Below, piece by piece: positions 23,260-36,421 of a DNA stretch of 64,000 bases. Within the stretch, counting starts at the first letter, position 1, and each line of letters begins with the position of its first letter. The translations under genes were made by a program, and so were the position numbers. The notes below the pieces were generated by a model. It was not told where the DNA came from, did not search any database, and saw only the letters and a program-made list of their open reading frames with translations. Source of the stretch: Liquidambar formosana (lineage: Eukaryota > Streptophyta > Magnoliopsida > Saxifragales > Altingiaceae); the NCBI GenBank assembly GCA_039720395.1, contig CM077831.1, positions 11,051,803 through 11,115,802 on the forward strand, given 5' to 3'.

Positions 23260-25785
23260 GTCACGCCCCAAAAATAGCTTTGCTAAAGCCTAGTGAGGTA
23301 GTGATAGCTAAAAACATTATCCATTCATCTTCCAACTGACACCTTGTTGACAAATATTACGTCACATAAATATAAATTTCATTATTACCTCATTTACTAA
23401 ATTATAATTATTACAATGCATTATTGTTTGATATTAAATCACATATGTTAACTTATCAAAATAAAACAACTATCGAGTCAGGAAAATATGCTCCTCTATT
23501 CATGTCTTCTCAATAGCTCACAAATTTCCAGATCCTGAAAAATAGTTTTTAATAAAAGGGTGAGCAAACCACGGCTCAGTGAGATAATTCATCTATGAAT
23601 GCTTAACATTAGTATACAACAACTCATTGTACATTTAACAGCATCTCTGTAACATCTCATACTACAATGATGTTAATAGCACTTCTTAAAATGTATGCCA
23701 CTCAAGCATATAAAAATTAGCACGTACCTGTGCCTCTATTGCCTGCTGCAACCTGCAAAAACAATTATAGCATACTTGTCTGCTCATACAGGATATACTA
23801 TCTATGACCACAGCACACACCGCTCATCATGTGTGTATGCTACACCACTGGCCTCTTGCCCTCAAAAATGGAGTAGCATATTAGTGCACTAACTGCAGGG
23901 CTTTCTCAACCCGGTCGTCTCATCTCAACATCTCAACATTTTAATCCCAGTTACAAGTATAAGCAACTTCACATAAACATGTCACAAAATAGATTTATAC
24001 GTGCTTGTTTCTCATCTCAACATCTTAATCTCAATCACAAGTATAAGCATTCAACTTCACATAAACATATCACCAAATAACTTGTTACATGTTTGTACAT
24101 AAATTAATAATCATATCGTTCAACATATGGATGCTAATATCATGCACGTTAATTAATCTCAATAATATTTTAATATCCAATTATGAATATGAACATTTAC
24201 GCTCATGGTCATGCATTATCATTTATATTATGCTCTACCACTATTAAAAATCTTAATCAAACTACTCAACATGAAAGCCAATATTCAGTTTGGGGAAATT
24301 TTGGAATTTTTCATAAGTTCAGGGGCTATATTGCAAATATAAAAATATGAGGACTATGATGACATCATAAAAATATTAATAAAAAGTCCCTGAAGTGTTC
24401 TACTTCTCATAGAAATTGTATAGGATCGAACAAAACTCAATTTGGAATCCATTTGAGCTATTATTAGTAAGTAGGGGTAAAATGGTCATTTTACACGTGA
24501 ATAAAATAATACCCAAAATTAAAACATCCATTTTACCTCAAAAATACTCTTATGTAAATTTTGTTGATATGAATCCAATGGTTCAATTCGTAACTCAATC
24601 AGAATTCTATACACTTTGTTTGAGCAAGTCAAAGTTTGAAAACAAACTACACAAAAGGGTTAAAGTCTCCTAATTTTTGAAACCTGTGTTATCATGCTCA
24701 TATGGGTACAAAATTATAAACATAAGTTTCTAGTATTTTTATAAGATTTTTAAAAATATTTTCAGCAGCTAATGAGCGCTGCCACACTCAATCACATACC
24801 CTTCTTCTTCCCCGCGCAAGGCCAAATTCTGCTGCTTTTCACAGTTTGTTTTCAAGATTTATCAAAACCTGAAAAATTCATAACTAATTCATTTCGTAAC
24901 CTTTTTTGATGATTCAAAATCCCATTTTGCTTAATTTTTCATGTAGAATATTATAAAAATATCAGAAAAATTAAACAAGTTACGAATTTGCACATTTTTT
25001 CATATTTGTGTTTCGGGTTGTCCAATTTATTTCTCACAACCTACAAGGTATTAAAGGTTAAGATTTATACAGAAGCTTCTCTATAGTATCATAAAACTAT
25101 GGTAAAAATTTCATAGAGTTTCATTTACTGTGCATAGAGAACCAATCAAATAAAGTATGAGGGAAGCCATTGATGCTTCTTTGAAGCTCCAAAAATTATC
25201 CAAACATCAACCAATCCTCATGAAACTTTTAGAACATTTCCTATATCATTCAAAGATGAAAAATCTCACCTCAGGTTTATAGAGAAATGCTTTGAAACTT
25301 TTTTGGTTTGAGCTCCCTTTTTTCTCCTTCTTTCTTTCTCTCTATTTCTCTCTTTTGTTACACTCTCTTAGCAGCTCATATAGCACGAAAATGGGCTGAA
25401 TATTAGCCCTTTTATACCCCCTCAAGTCAAAGGAAGTCTCCCCTCATTAATTTATGAAGATTCCTCCCTATCACTTTGTCCATAAGCAAGCCATTTTCTT
25501 TTTCTCCAAGCAAACGTGGCTGATTTTTTTTGTTTTGTTTTGTTTTGTTTTTTTGCAATTCATAGAATTTTGCCACCTATCCCCTCTCCATGTAAGCAAT
25601 GACCTCATCTTAAGGATTAATTACATCATTAATCCTATTAATATAATAAGTTAGTAATTTTTGTTATATATATATATCCTAAAGCTTTGGTGATTAATAA
25701 TAATATAATTATGACAACAACAACAATAATAATAATCACACTAATCAATTGATTATTAGGGTGGCAAGTGTTTGGGTTATCATAG
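23260..25785. mobile_element. Unclassified 2.5 kb insert, candidate solo LTR
   Basis: Interrupts the Tat2 leader and is flanked by AGGGT on both sides. Including the shared T, it starts TGTCACGCCCC. It ends near GGGTTATCATAG; a clean CA end would be at 25782 (GGGTTATCA). No coding content; the ORFs inside are short. AT-rich, with TA and CAA/ATA microsatellites near 25660-25740. A gypsy solo LTR is the most likely identity, but I cannot assign a family. Confidence 0.5.
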
Positions 25786-26164
25786 AGGGTAGGTTAGGGT
25801 CCTTCACTTGCTTGAACCAATCTTTATACCTAACCACATGTGGCATCAGGAACGTCGTGTGGGTCCAGCAGTACGTGATTGATTCATTTAATATACCCAA
25901 GGGTACTAGGCAAGAGAGGTTGATAGCTTTTGCCCCAACACTTGGAATCAGGAAACCAAGGTTGAAACTAGGCCTATCATTGGCAAGGATGCATTGAGGG
26001 ACAATCGAACCTATCATGCAACAATTTGCACACACAATGCAATAAATGAAGGCAAACAATCAAGCAGATGCATGTGATTGATTTTAATTAAACACATGAA
26101 ATTAATTTACCCCAATTAAACTTTATAGAGTCTAGCCCACAAATCCCCAGTGGAGTCGCCAAAC
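25786..26164 (-). other. Tat2 leader, part 2, and primer site
   Basis: Aligns with Tat1 7401-7792. The primer site TTGGCGACTCCACTGGGGAT (minus) lies at 26162-26143. Confidence 0.7.
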
Positions 26165-28718
26165 TGTGAACCTCGAAAATTGACCTACAAGGATTAAAAA
26201 GAATATTGTTTGAAAAAAAAAAAAAGGAGTCGCCACCTTATTTTTTAAAGGAAACAAAGAAAACCCTAAAAATACTTTGTTTTAAGAAAACAATTTGAAT
26301 GACTCCATATTTTGAAAAGGCAAAAACTAGTCTTTTAGAAACCAAAGAAATCGGGGATTCGGAGGCTAAGTTATGACACGGGAAGGTTCTAGGCAAGGCC
26401 TATAGGCACCCATGTCACCCTTTCGGTCTCTTAGTTTATTTGGGCTAAATTAAAGTCTTTTCACCACACAAAATCAACATATATCATCACAAGACAGCAT
26501 GCATATCATATATCCCATCCAATCATCCATGCATAATCAAATAAAGAGAATAAAATAAAACAAAAAAAAAAAAAAAGAGAGAAGAGAAAAACCTAGGATA
26601 CTTGGATCCTAGAACGGACTTGAGCCTCAAAACAAGCGCCTACGTACCATGCAATGAAATACATGGATCAAAGTCCACGCAGTTCAAATAGAATTAGGGT
26701 TAAAACCTAATATAAACCTATGGTAAAAACCCTAGGTTTCCTTATTTAAAAATAAACCAAGTCTGGACTTAGGAAAACTTCCACAAGATGGGAACTTTGA
26801 TAGAAAATCAGTATTTTATTAATTAAGGAAACCTTTGATTAAGACCATATGTCCATATTAACAATTAACCCTAGGGAGGGAGAAGAGAAAGAATAAGGAA
26901 GAGAGAAGTGAATTGGGGCACTTCCACACCCACTTACCTTAGTGCAAGATAACTCCAAGCATTTGCTAATTTAAGCAAGAGCAGCCCTATTTGCAATAGG
27001 ACAATTATCACACCTATTTGCACCCTTACATGTGCTCAAAACAAGACAAAAACAACCATATGCAAATCTGGACAGAATAGTATCATGGCCTAAAATCATC
27101 CACTAAACATGCAAATAACATAAACAGTGAATAAAACCAAACCTTAATGCAATCCTAACACTAAAATATCCATAAAAACCCTAAAATCCACTAACATGAA
27201 TGCAAAAACATCATAGTTATTCTATATATATATCATACATATAATAACCATGAAGAAAAACTAAAAGAAAACTCTAACCTAGCATGCTATATGCAACTCA
27301 CATGAAATAAGGACAATAAAAAACCCTAAACTCACAATCATGCTTTAAATCCTATGAAACAGTCCTAAAGCATGCTAAACTCATCATGAACAGCAAATAT
27401 TTCATGTACATTAACTAACCAAAGTATTAATACATGATAAAAAAAGCTATCTTTAACATGCAATAAGCCTATCTTATAAGAAAACTCATATTCATCATGA
27501 ATAGAGGGAGACTTTACCTTAAGAGAAGCTTCCTTGCTGCTGTAGAGACTCTCCTTCTTGACTTGTGGATGACTTGAATCAAGCTTCTTTAAGGTTACAG
27601 CAGGAACTCCAACTCGCCTTCAACTCTCTCTCTCTCTTATTCTCTCTCAAACACTCAGGTTTCATGCATAAAGTAGCCTCTAGGTGCCTCTCATTGCCTC
27701 TCTTGTGCTAAAGCATAGGGGGATATTTATAGAGTTTCATTAGGATAAACCAATGGCTGGGATTAAAACCCTAAAAATTAATCCAAGGGTTATTAGAGAC
27801 TCCCTTGGTGCTTAAGTAACTCAAAAGTTACTAAAAACTAGAAGGAAACATGTCCAAAAGAGCCCAAATATGTCAAAATAGGTAAGAGTCCGCTTCAGCA
27901 ACGAGGTAGAGTAAAAATAGGATAGTGGTCTCGGGTGACCACCAGGGCCTAGGCGGCTAGCCATCTGGGCCCAAGCGGCTAGCCGCCCAGGACTGGGTGG
28001 TCACCTGAACCCGCTTTAGTTTTTCTTTTTTTTTTGGACTCCTTCTCCTTCTAGAAGTGTTTCAGGGGTCAAATCAACTTTGATTTTGATGAAACAAAAG
28101 CCAAAACGACCATGTTTTGATGAGGAATACATTTTTGAACATTTTAGGGTAAAAACACTAACCATGGGGACATGGTTAGGCTTGACAAAGGCAGTTAACC
28201 GCTATGCTCTACCTTTGCAAAGCATAGGTATGCACATAGGATTGTACCATATGTTTTCCAAACCAAAATTAAACTTTCTAAAACAATTTTTGGCATAAAA
28301 TAATGAATAATTAAAGTCAAATTGAAAAGATTTAGTTGGTAATTGTGAGTCAATTAAGCTAACCCAAAGAAGGGTCAATTAACCAACTTGAACTACATCG
28401 AGACATTTTAATCCTAAGCCATTGATTCATCAAATTGAACCTAGAAATACCTCATATGCATTCATATGAACTTTATTTGACAATTTGGAGATCATTTCAA
28501 GGTCAAATGAAAAGTTTGTGACTTAAAAGACGATTATGCCCCTAAAGTTACAAAAGCTCTTGTTATCCCTCAAGATCAACTCCAAATTGAACCAAAATTC
28601 ATATCAATTGTCCTTGTGACTCTAAAAAACTAATGCAAGTGACTAGACTCAAAAACAAAACAAAAACATACATGAAATGATGAGCCCTAGTAAAGAGGTG
28701 CAAAAATGAGGTGTAACA
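26165..28718 (-). repeat. Tat2 5' LTR (2554 bp)
   Basis: Starts TGTTACACCTC (28718) and ends GGTTCACA (26165) on the minus strand. GC-rich palindrome 27932-28006; TATA box 27732-27724; hairpin 2 at 26640-26682; hairpin 1 at 26374-26417. The outer flank is the 3' untranslated region of Tat4, so Tat2 inserted into Tat4. Confidence 0.8.
27932..28006. repeat. GC-rich palindrome of the Tat2 LTR
   Basis: Arms of about 30 bp: GGGTGACCACC and GGCGGCTAGCC on one side, GGCTAGCCGCC and GGTGGTCACC on the other. The loop holds GGGCCC. A strong GC island in AT-rich DNA, 200 bp upstream of the TATA box. Confidence 0.8.
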
Positions 28719-29117
28719 GGTTGCCTTTGCTTAAATTTAACAAAGTTGTTAAATTGAAGCTTCATGATTTGGTTTGATGAGAATAGTGTGTTTAAATGAC
28801 CCTTATGGTCACACATGCCCCCTATTTTGTGTTCTCACCCATCAAGTGAGCACATATTATAGAAGCATACAAGGTCTCTCACTCGTCAGGTGAGCGTATA
28901 AAGGTATAGTGTGTTTAAATGACCCTTGTGGTCACACACACCCACTATTTTGTGTTATCACCCAGCAGGTGAGCATACATTATAGCGGTTTTGAATTTCC
29001 CTAGTAGTTACTGATGAAATTCAATCTTTGGTCCTTTACCTTCTTTTTTGTGAAAATGGGCTGTCTTTTCTAACATTGGCGATGTTTGCAGAGCAAACTC
29101 CACTAATGAGGAGCTTC
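28719..29117 (+). other. Tat4 3' untranslated region and polypurine tract
   Basis: The end of the interior of Tat4 (plus). It holds a roughly 123-bp direct duplication (from about 28785 and 28908) containing TGTGTTTAAATGACCCTT and short CTCAC...GTGAG inverted repeats. The tract AATGAGGAGCTTC (29105-29117) abuts the 3' LTR. Confidence 0.65.
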
Positions 29118-32100
29118 TGTAGACACCCCATTTTCACCGCCATAAGTTCATGATAGCATTTGGTCAAGTTTAGAATCATTTAGGAGTCCCTAAGCCTTAA
29201 AGGACACTTTTGCCTTTTTAAGCCTTAGGAGAGTAGTTCATTATTGCATTTATATTTTTGTTTCATTTTTCAGTCCCATCACTTGCATTTAGTTTCTAGG
29301 ATCATTTTGAATATGTGTGTCAAATTTGGTTCAATTCCGGATAGGTTTGGATAGGTAATTAGAACTTTTGCAACTTGAAGCGCAATTTTGTCTTTTACTT
29401 CGTATATTTTCCAATTGACTCTAAAACTCATTTTGGATTGTTCCATTGATCTTAAAATGATGAAATGAGTCTAATTGAGGTGCCAATTTAATTATTAAAT
29501 AGGTTTTGGATTGATTCACCATATTACTCTATGGCTAATTGACCTTGTTCGGTTAACCGCCTCTTGAAAACCCAGCCACTTGACTGTGGTCAAGGATTTT
29601 TGGTTCAAGAATATTCTAGAATTATTCTACATTGAATCCTTGAAATTTTGGCTTTTGAATCACTTAAATCGGAGTTAATTTGAAGAATTTATGTCCATTT
29701 GAAGTTAAGAGTCTGAAATGAGCTAAAAATCCTCAAAAACTTGGAAACCTGAGTTTTGGCTCCAGTGACCAGTTGGCCCAACCGGTCCAACCGGTCACTC
29801 GAGAGCTCTGTGTCTGTTTGTCCTGTTTTGTAGTTTAACGCATTTTGGAGTCTTTTACTCTGAATTTCTTCCTTCCAAAAGTGTTCTAAACCTATTGGGA
29901 TGTGATTTCAAGTTGTCTAACATCTAGGGGATTTAATAATAGCCTTAGATTAGTTTTATGGTGAATTAATCTCCACTATTGGTTCATATGGTTGGTTGGC
30001 TATAAATAGAGGCTCATTCATCAGCATAAAGGACTTTTGACAAATCATATTCATAAGAGAGCTAGGGAGAACGAATTTGCACACACCCATATCACTTGGA
30101 AGAGGCTTTCTACTGCAGCTTTGAAGAGGAACTAGAAGGTAAGCAAGTCCAACAAGAAGGAACAACATAGAGAAGACCTTTGCTTTGTTGTAAGTTTCCT
30201 TGCATCCTATATGGTTCTTTCTTCTTCTACTCTATTCTCTACATGATTATGGCTTAGTATTGAATTAGGAATCATATATGCTCTATATTTTAGAGTATAT
30301 ATGATTCACATGATTTGAAAAGCATACTAGTGGAGTAGGATTGTGAATTGTTTGCTGGTAGGATAGTTTTTCTCTCTAGAATAGGGGTACGTTTTACCCA
30401 GAAAATTTTTTGATGTGTTTAGGCCGTTTTCTCTTCATGGCTCAATTATATGCATGATTTTAAACATCTTTTCTATAGGACACTTGCTGTGTAAGCTTCA
30501 TCTTCGTAGGTGTATGGATGATTATTCTTTTAGAGGATAATTATCGTCCTTAGAGGGTGAGGTTGTGCATAAGTGCTTTGTGTAATGTGTTTAAGTACGC
30601 CATGAGTTTATTTGCATTCTTAGACATATATTTTATGTAGGACATGTGAAGAAATCATTCATATGAAGTGATTTCTACATAGAATTATCTTAGGATAGTT
30701 CTTAAGAAAGCTTGCCGTAAGAATGATTAATTCACATGCTTACATAAAGTGTTTATCTATGGCTTTAGTTACGTTTTCTTTTCATGTTTTGGATTGTTAT
30801 ATGATATTTTTATCATGATAATTCATATTTGGCATGTTTTTGATAGTTTTATGCATGTTAGGGTGTTTAGGGCATATAGGAGCATATTAGGGTTTTGTTT
30901 CTCTTTTGTTTTTTGTTCTTTGCATGAGTATTAGGCCATTATATGCATGTTTAGTATTCTGTCCAGATTTGATTTAGGTCTTCTAATGATTATTTGGATA
31001 TAATATTAGATGGTTTGAGTATGAAAATTGCCCTATAGCATACATGGGGTGATTAATTGGTGTTTTCTCGATGTTTTGAGATATTTGTCATATGGTAAGT
31101 GGTTCATGGTAAGTTTTGTATGAATTGTTCTCTTCTCCCCTCTTGGCTTATTGTCTTTACTTTGGATTAGAAGTCTTAAGTTTCCAACTTTTATAAAATT
31201 CTATTTTATTTAGAATTCTATCCTCTTTTGAATTCAAATCATTTTGGAAGTCTATTTGAGTTAGAATTCTATTCTTTCTCAAATACCTACTTTTTCTCAA
31301 ACTATATTTGGAAACTCCTAAGTTTTTAAAACCTTTCTTAAGTTGGAAACTTAGGGTTTATAGTTCATTGTAAAGGGAGTAACCCCAACTCAATTAAACT
31401 ACGTGGACTTTGATCCTTACATCTTTGTATGTAAGGTACGTAGGCGCTCATTTGATGTTCAAGTCTGCTGTAGGATATTAAGTATCCTTGGTTTTTCTTT
31501 TTATTTCATTCTTTTGTCCATCACATATATTGTTAGTGGAGTAGGATGGATTCATATGAGCGCCTACGTAAGGTACGTAGGTGCTCATTTGATGTTCAAG
31601 TCTGCTGTAAGATATTAAGTATCCTTGGTTTTTCTTTTTATTTCATTCTTTTGTCCATCACATATATTGTTAGTCAAGTAGGATGGATTCATACTTATTT
31701 ATTATCTATCTCTTGTGATTACTAGTGGATTAGGATGAATTTATCCATCACATATGATTGCTAGAGGAATAGGATGGATTTGTTCTTTTATTCTTTATCT
31801 CTCTATATATCACTTTCCATATTTCTTCTTATTTGCTCATGGATGTTTACATGCTTTATGGATGATTATGATGCTTTATAGATGTTCATGAATGGATATG
31901 AATAGTTTATGGATGATTCTTTACATATGCATGATGAATAATTAGGAAGTGATTAAAATAGCACATATAAATTCAGAGACCTATTTTAGGGCGATGTGGG
32001 TGCCTATAGGATGTTTCCTAGAACCTTCCTACATCGTAACTTAGTCTCCGAATCCTCTCTTATTTTGTTAAGACCTGTTTTTCTTTGATCAGAGTCATGT

Positions 32101-32286
32101 GTTTGGTTTGCAAAGGTTTCCTTTTAAAACTATTTTCATGGTTTTCCTTTTTTCCTTAAAAAATAAGGTGGCGACTCCTTGTTTGTTATGTTTTTGTGAA
32201 CCTTTAAAAAACATATTTTTATTCATTTAAATATCTACAAGTCTTTTTAAAAGAAGGGTTTTCCTGATCAAAACCCGTAGTTCACA
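29118..32286 (+). repeat. Tat4 3' LTR (3169 bp), plus orientation
   Basis: From TGTAGACACCCC to GTTCACA. Palindrome 29765-29798 (GTGACCAGTTGG against CCAACCGGTCAC, one mismatch); TATA box 30000-30008, 202 bp downstream; hairpin 2 at 31399-31443; hairpin 1 at 31992-32036. A 137-bp segment is duplicated in tandem (31431-31567 and 31568-31704). Inserted into the SIRE LTR. ORFs inside are chance frames. Confidence 0.8.
31431..31704 (+). repeat. 137-bp tandem duplication in the Tat4 LTR
   Basis: Two copies beginning GTAAGGTACGTAGG, differing at a handful of bases. The duplication repeats the 3' arm of hairpin 2 (ACGTAG). Confidence 0.85.
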
Positions 32287-33377
32287 CCTACGTTCTCGCC
32301 TCAAGAGCTCCCTTGAGGATTCACCAATCCACTATCACTCTCCTTCAACGTTGAGCAGTAAACCCTTACAAATCATGTGTTTTCAACTAACACTTGCTCA
32401 GCAACACTTCTTCAAGTGCCAAACTTGGGGTTATCACCAACCCTTGATTACAAAATTGTAGAGATGAGATTGTGTACAAGAAAAACTCACTTCAAGAGTG
32501 AATAACACTGAATTTAATAGCTTAGCTCACTTCTATTTGATTGCTCAATGAATGCTCTTTTATGAATTTAGGGCTAGAAGATTGATAATAATAAATGTTC
32601 TTGTATTGGTGATAACAAATGCATTTAAATCATTGTTTGTATGGGCAATATGATGACCGTTTGGTGCAATAAATGTTGGGAAAGAGCCATTTGGTGGCAT
32701 TAAATGCCCCGATAACCTTTCAAAAACTAGCCATTGGAGATCTAATTTCTCAAAATCAGTCGACTGAATAGTCAATTCAGTCGACTGATTTACCAATCAA
32801 TCGATTGAATTGAGAATTCAGTGGACTGATTTAGGTAGAATCAAAAGACAAAACAGGGGACCTCTATTGACCAAATGAGTCGACTGAAATGGGGAATGAG
32901 TCGACTGAAATGGGCAAAAATGAACTATAGTGATTTTAACACAAGTTTTAATCAATTAAGTTCATTTATATCAACTTAGGCTTTATCCAATTGATGAAAT
33001 CTATTTACCCAAGGGTCCTAAGGTCCATCTAGGTTAATGGAGTGATTATATGAGCAATTAAGTACATTGATAACCTAAAACCTCACTTGTAGCCTAAATA
33101 TAACTTCATTGATGATGTTTGCATGGCTTGAGGTGCTTGTAGGTCTTTTACTTACTTTTTATGCCTATATGCTCTCATACTTGATTGTTCTTGATGTTTT
33201 AAGCATGTGCTTTGAGTTCCATGGTCTAGACACGTCTTTTTGCTTCATTTGGATCCATATGCTTGAGTACCTAGCTTTGATTAATGTCTAACATATAAAC
33301 CATTAGTATTGACATCGATCCTTTGTTATCATCAAAATCTCGAATATACCCTTGGTCATATAACCTTAGGGCCGACA
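32287..33377 (-). repeat. SIRE-type copia 3' LTR, truncated
   Basis: Starts TGTCGGCCC at 33377 on the minus strand, right after the polypurine tract, and is cut at 32287 by Tat4. Holds six copies or variants of the TCAGTCGACTGA palindrome (32756-32911) and a TATA-like CATAAAAG at about 32566-32559. Non-coding. Confidence 0.75.
32756..32911. repeat. Palindrome cluster of the SIRE LTR
   Basis: Six units: perfect TCAGTCGACTGA (32756 and about 32778), TCAATCGATTGA (about 32797), TCAGTGGACTGA and two of GAGTCGACTGAA. Single changes are often mirrored in the other arm (CGACTG/CGATTG types). Confidence 0.75.
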
Positions 33378-33681
33378 ATCTCCCCCTTTTTGATGATGAC
33401 AAACTATTGATGTATAAAGCTGATAAAGATATAAAATGACCAAATATATGGAGCAAAAGCTCCCTCTCACAATATGCATATAATACTAAATAGGCACAAA
33501 ACATTTGTAAAGCATTTAAACTTTATATAGTAAACTGTGAATGTAGTTCTAATACATATCCAAAAGAGTCATGAGTTAAGAGTTAGATAAGTAGTGGTAA
33601 ACATAAGGAAAAATGTGTCAAACCGTGTCCAAAAAATACATCAACCAAAACATCTCCCCCTTTTGTCATCAGGCAAAAAGG
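33378..33681 (-). other. SIRE 3' untranslated region and polypurine tract
   Basis: AAAAAGGGGGAGAT on the minus strand at about 33390-33377 abuts the LTR, the usual arrangement in this copia group. The rest is AT-rich and non-coding. Confidence 0.75.
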
Positions 33682-34763
33682 CTAAGGATCGAGATTAATA
33701 TGCTCGGGAAGGTCAGGAGCATCCTGATCCTCAGGTATCGGAGGCGGTAGAGGTGGAAGAGGTGGAGGGGTAGTACTGCATGCATAGCGCTCGATAGCCG
33801 TCAAGGAGTTCTGCATAGTGCGCATGTCGATCTTTGTCTTGGCAAGACGTTGGTCCACCTGAGTCGTGAAGATATCACCATAGCGCTTCAGGGTGTCCAT
33901 GTCATTCTCAATCTGAGTTTATTGAGTCTCGAGAACCGAAAGGTGCATGCCAATGCCATCAAGAGATACCTGCATACCCTGAACGACAGTCAAGATGGTC
34001 TGAATGCTGGAAGGAGGAATAGAGGGTAGCTTAAAAAGAGGTGGCTGCTGTGTAGGCTCAAACTCAGGAGGAGACTGTAGAGGCGCAACATCTATACCCT
34101 CCATGCCATGCTCACCATGTTCCTCAGGCTATTGTTGATCTTCTCCACTAAGAGGAATAAGATCAAAAGCCTCCTGTTCCTTATTGATTTCCTCATCCGG
34201 ATCATCTTTTGGAACCCAACCTCGAGAGGTAAACTTGTAGTGCATTTGTTTGAGGGTTATTGTGGAATAGGTGTTGGTGTAAGAGATAGCTACAACTGCT
34301 TCCTAATCAAAAGGAACATGAAAGTGCTCAAAAACGCGAGTCAAGGCAAATCCATAGGCAAGGCTAGCCACTTTCTTTTTATGACAGTCCACAATATGGT
34401 TAGAAATAATGAAGGGTAAGTCTATGGGAATGGTGTTCATGATACACCAAATGAGAAATATATCAAAATATAAGACATGATCACATCCTCCACCCCTAGG
34501 AAGAATGTTATAGGTTATTATATGGTGAATTAAACGAGCATTAAAAGTGAGTTCTTTGGCTTTAGGTTTAAAGCGCTCTATAATATCTTCTCTTCCACAA
34601 ATAGTTAAGGGCTTCGATGGGATCATAGCCCTGAAAGTGAGTCCACTCGTTGGTCACAAAGATTTGATGTTAACCACGAGGAAGGAGAAGCATTTGGGCA
34701 AGAAGGGGTGTGTCCATGGATATGGTGATGCCACCAACTTTGGACCATAGAATATAATGATCA
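33682..34763 (-). pseudogene. SIRE extra (env-like) gene with plant-transposon-protein domain, C-terminal part
   Basis: This joins 44458-44824 when Copia-2a is removed; the reading frame runs across the TSD (FEHID, then a frame giving MDTPLLAQ). The piece with FNARLIHHIITYNILPRGG and SLAYGFALTRVFEHF resembles the 'putative plant transposon protein' family (Pfam Transposase_32 type), also seen in database entries called envelope-like. A proline-rich tail follows (PPPLPPLPPPIP). Stops near 34672, 34303, 34130 and 33917 and a frameshift near 34610 break it. Same strand as pol and downstream of it. Its role is unknown; no membrane segment is evident. Confidence 0.7.
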
Positions 34764-36421
34764 TGTTAGGATTATGCCCTAGAGCCAATCATAGAGATGA
34801 TTGTTAAGGGATTAGGAACAATCATTTGATTTCATTTATGTATGTCACATTTATTATTGATTTAATAAAAGGGCTTATTCTATTATGTTTATATGCATCA
34901 TTTATATTTACATAATATGTCCATGGAGTTAGAGTTGAGAATATGGAATTACAAAGAGTTGTAATTTTGAGACTGTAGATATATCTCTGTACTAAACTCC
35001 TAAAGCATTCCTAGTTGAAGGTTCACTATGATGGACAATAATGAACCATAGGACTAGCACTTGTTAGGTTGACTCTATAGGAGGATAGCTAGTCTCAAGC
35101 TATTTGTGTGGAGACACTACAACCAACAAGTGGGTGCCTATTACGAGAATAGGTACACTGAATGTGACCAAAGATATGAGATAAACTGAATGGAGTTTTA
35201 TCCTGCCTGTCAATCAGTTTCTCATTGTTATAGTGGTACAAGTAATCCTTAGACCTGAGACACCATAGTTGTCGTATGCATGTAGCTTTAGAAGTTTGAT
35301 AACACTAAGTGCAAATCCTATTCAGGGGTTTGCAAAGGTGTTCATTGGCCCTACTGCTATGTGTATGAAGGCATGTGAGTGATCAACAAGGGATCCATCA
35401 CTCTCAGGAAAAAGAGAGAGAATGTCTCATATAGCATTCATAATATAACTCATTAAATCCATGGCCATGGTAGGATGAATATGAAAAGAGTTTCATGAGT
35501 TCGTCAATGAGTTGATATCTATGAATGAGTATAAAGTAATTGAACTAGGGACTTGACAGACTTCCATGTCCTATTAGTTCAATTGGAGACATTGTGTTGA
35601 AGGAAGGATGCAATTGTAACCTATAAACTATAACAGAAGGGTTCTTTGTAAATGACTATTCACCTCATTAAGGATCGCACCATGAGCCATATGCTAGGTG
35701 TTACTCATGGTTAGTAGAAGCCCTAATTGATATAAGTGAGTTATAATCAATTAGGGAATTGGAAGGAGTTCCAATTAGACCCTAAATGGAAAGAGTTCCA
35801 TTGTGCACACCTCGTGCTATTCCTACTACTTAATGATGTGAACCCAATGGGTCACACACTGATCATGCAAGAAGGGCTTTAAAGTCTATGAGAGAAAGGG
35901 TTTTAGTGAATAAAGAATAGTTCTTTATAGGCCTATTTGTATTTGATACAAATAATAGGGGTTAATGTGCAATTAAGTGTAATTACACATAACCCTATTA
36001 GGGTTTCTTCCCCATGGCCAGCCCCCTTTAGTGGGCTGCCTATATAAGTCACACTTACGTGTGACATGGCAAAATAGGCTTGCACAATAAACCCTAGCCG
36101 TCCAGCCCTTTGGAGGCTCTCTTCTCTCTCTCTCTCTTCTCCACCTCTAGCAACAACAAGGAAGAAGAAAGAAAAGGCTTGAAGCTCTAGCTAGGTGTGG
36201 ATACCGTTGGAGGCAGCACACTTGGGCTGCTCATTCACCGCTGTCCGGAGTAGAAGCTTGGAGCAAAACGGAGAAGACAAAAATCCTGTAAGTGTTCTAA
36301 CCCTCTTCGTAGTTAGGGTTTGATTTTGTGTTATGCATAGTTAGATTCATGGGATTGGGAATCGTAGGAAAAATTTTTATATTCCGCACTTCTATTTTTC
36401 CCTCTTGTTCGATTCCCAACA
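34764..36421 (+). repeat. Copia-2a 5' LTR
   Basis: TGTTAGG...CCCAACA. TATA box TATATAAG at 36041-36048, with CAGCCC/GGGCTG just upstream (36019-36038) and the palindrome GTCACACTTACGTGTGAC just downstream (36048-36065). A CT-rich tract at 36119-36141 would be in the transcribed leader. Confidence 0.95.
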
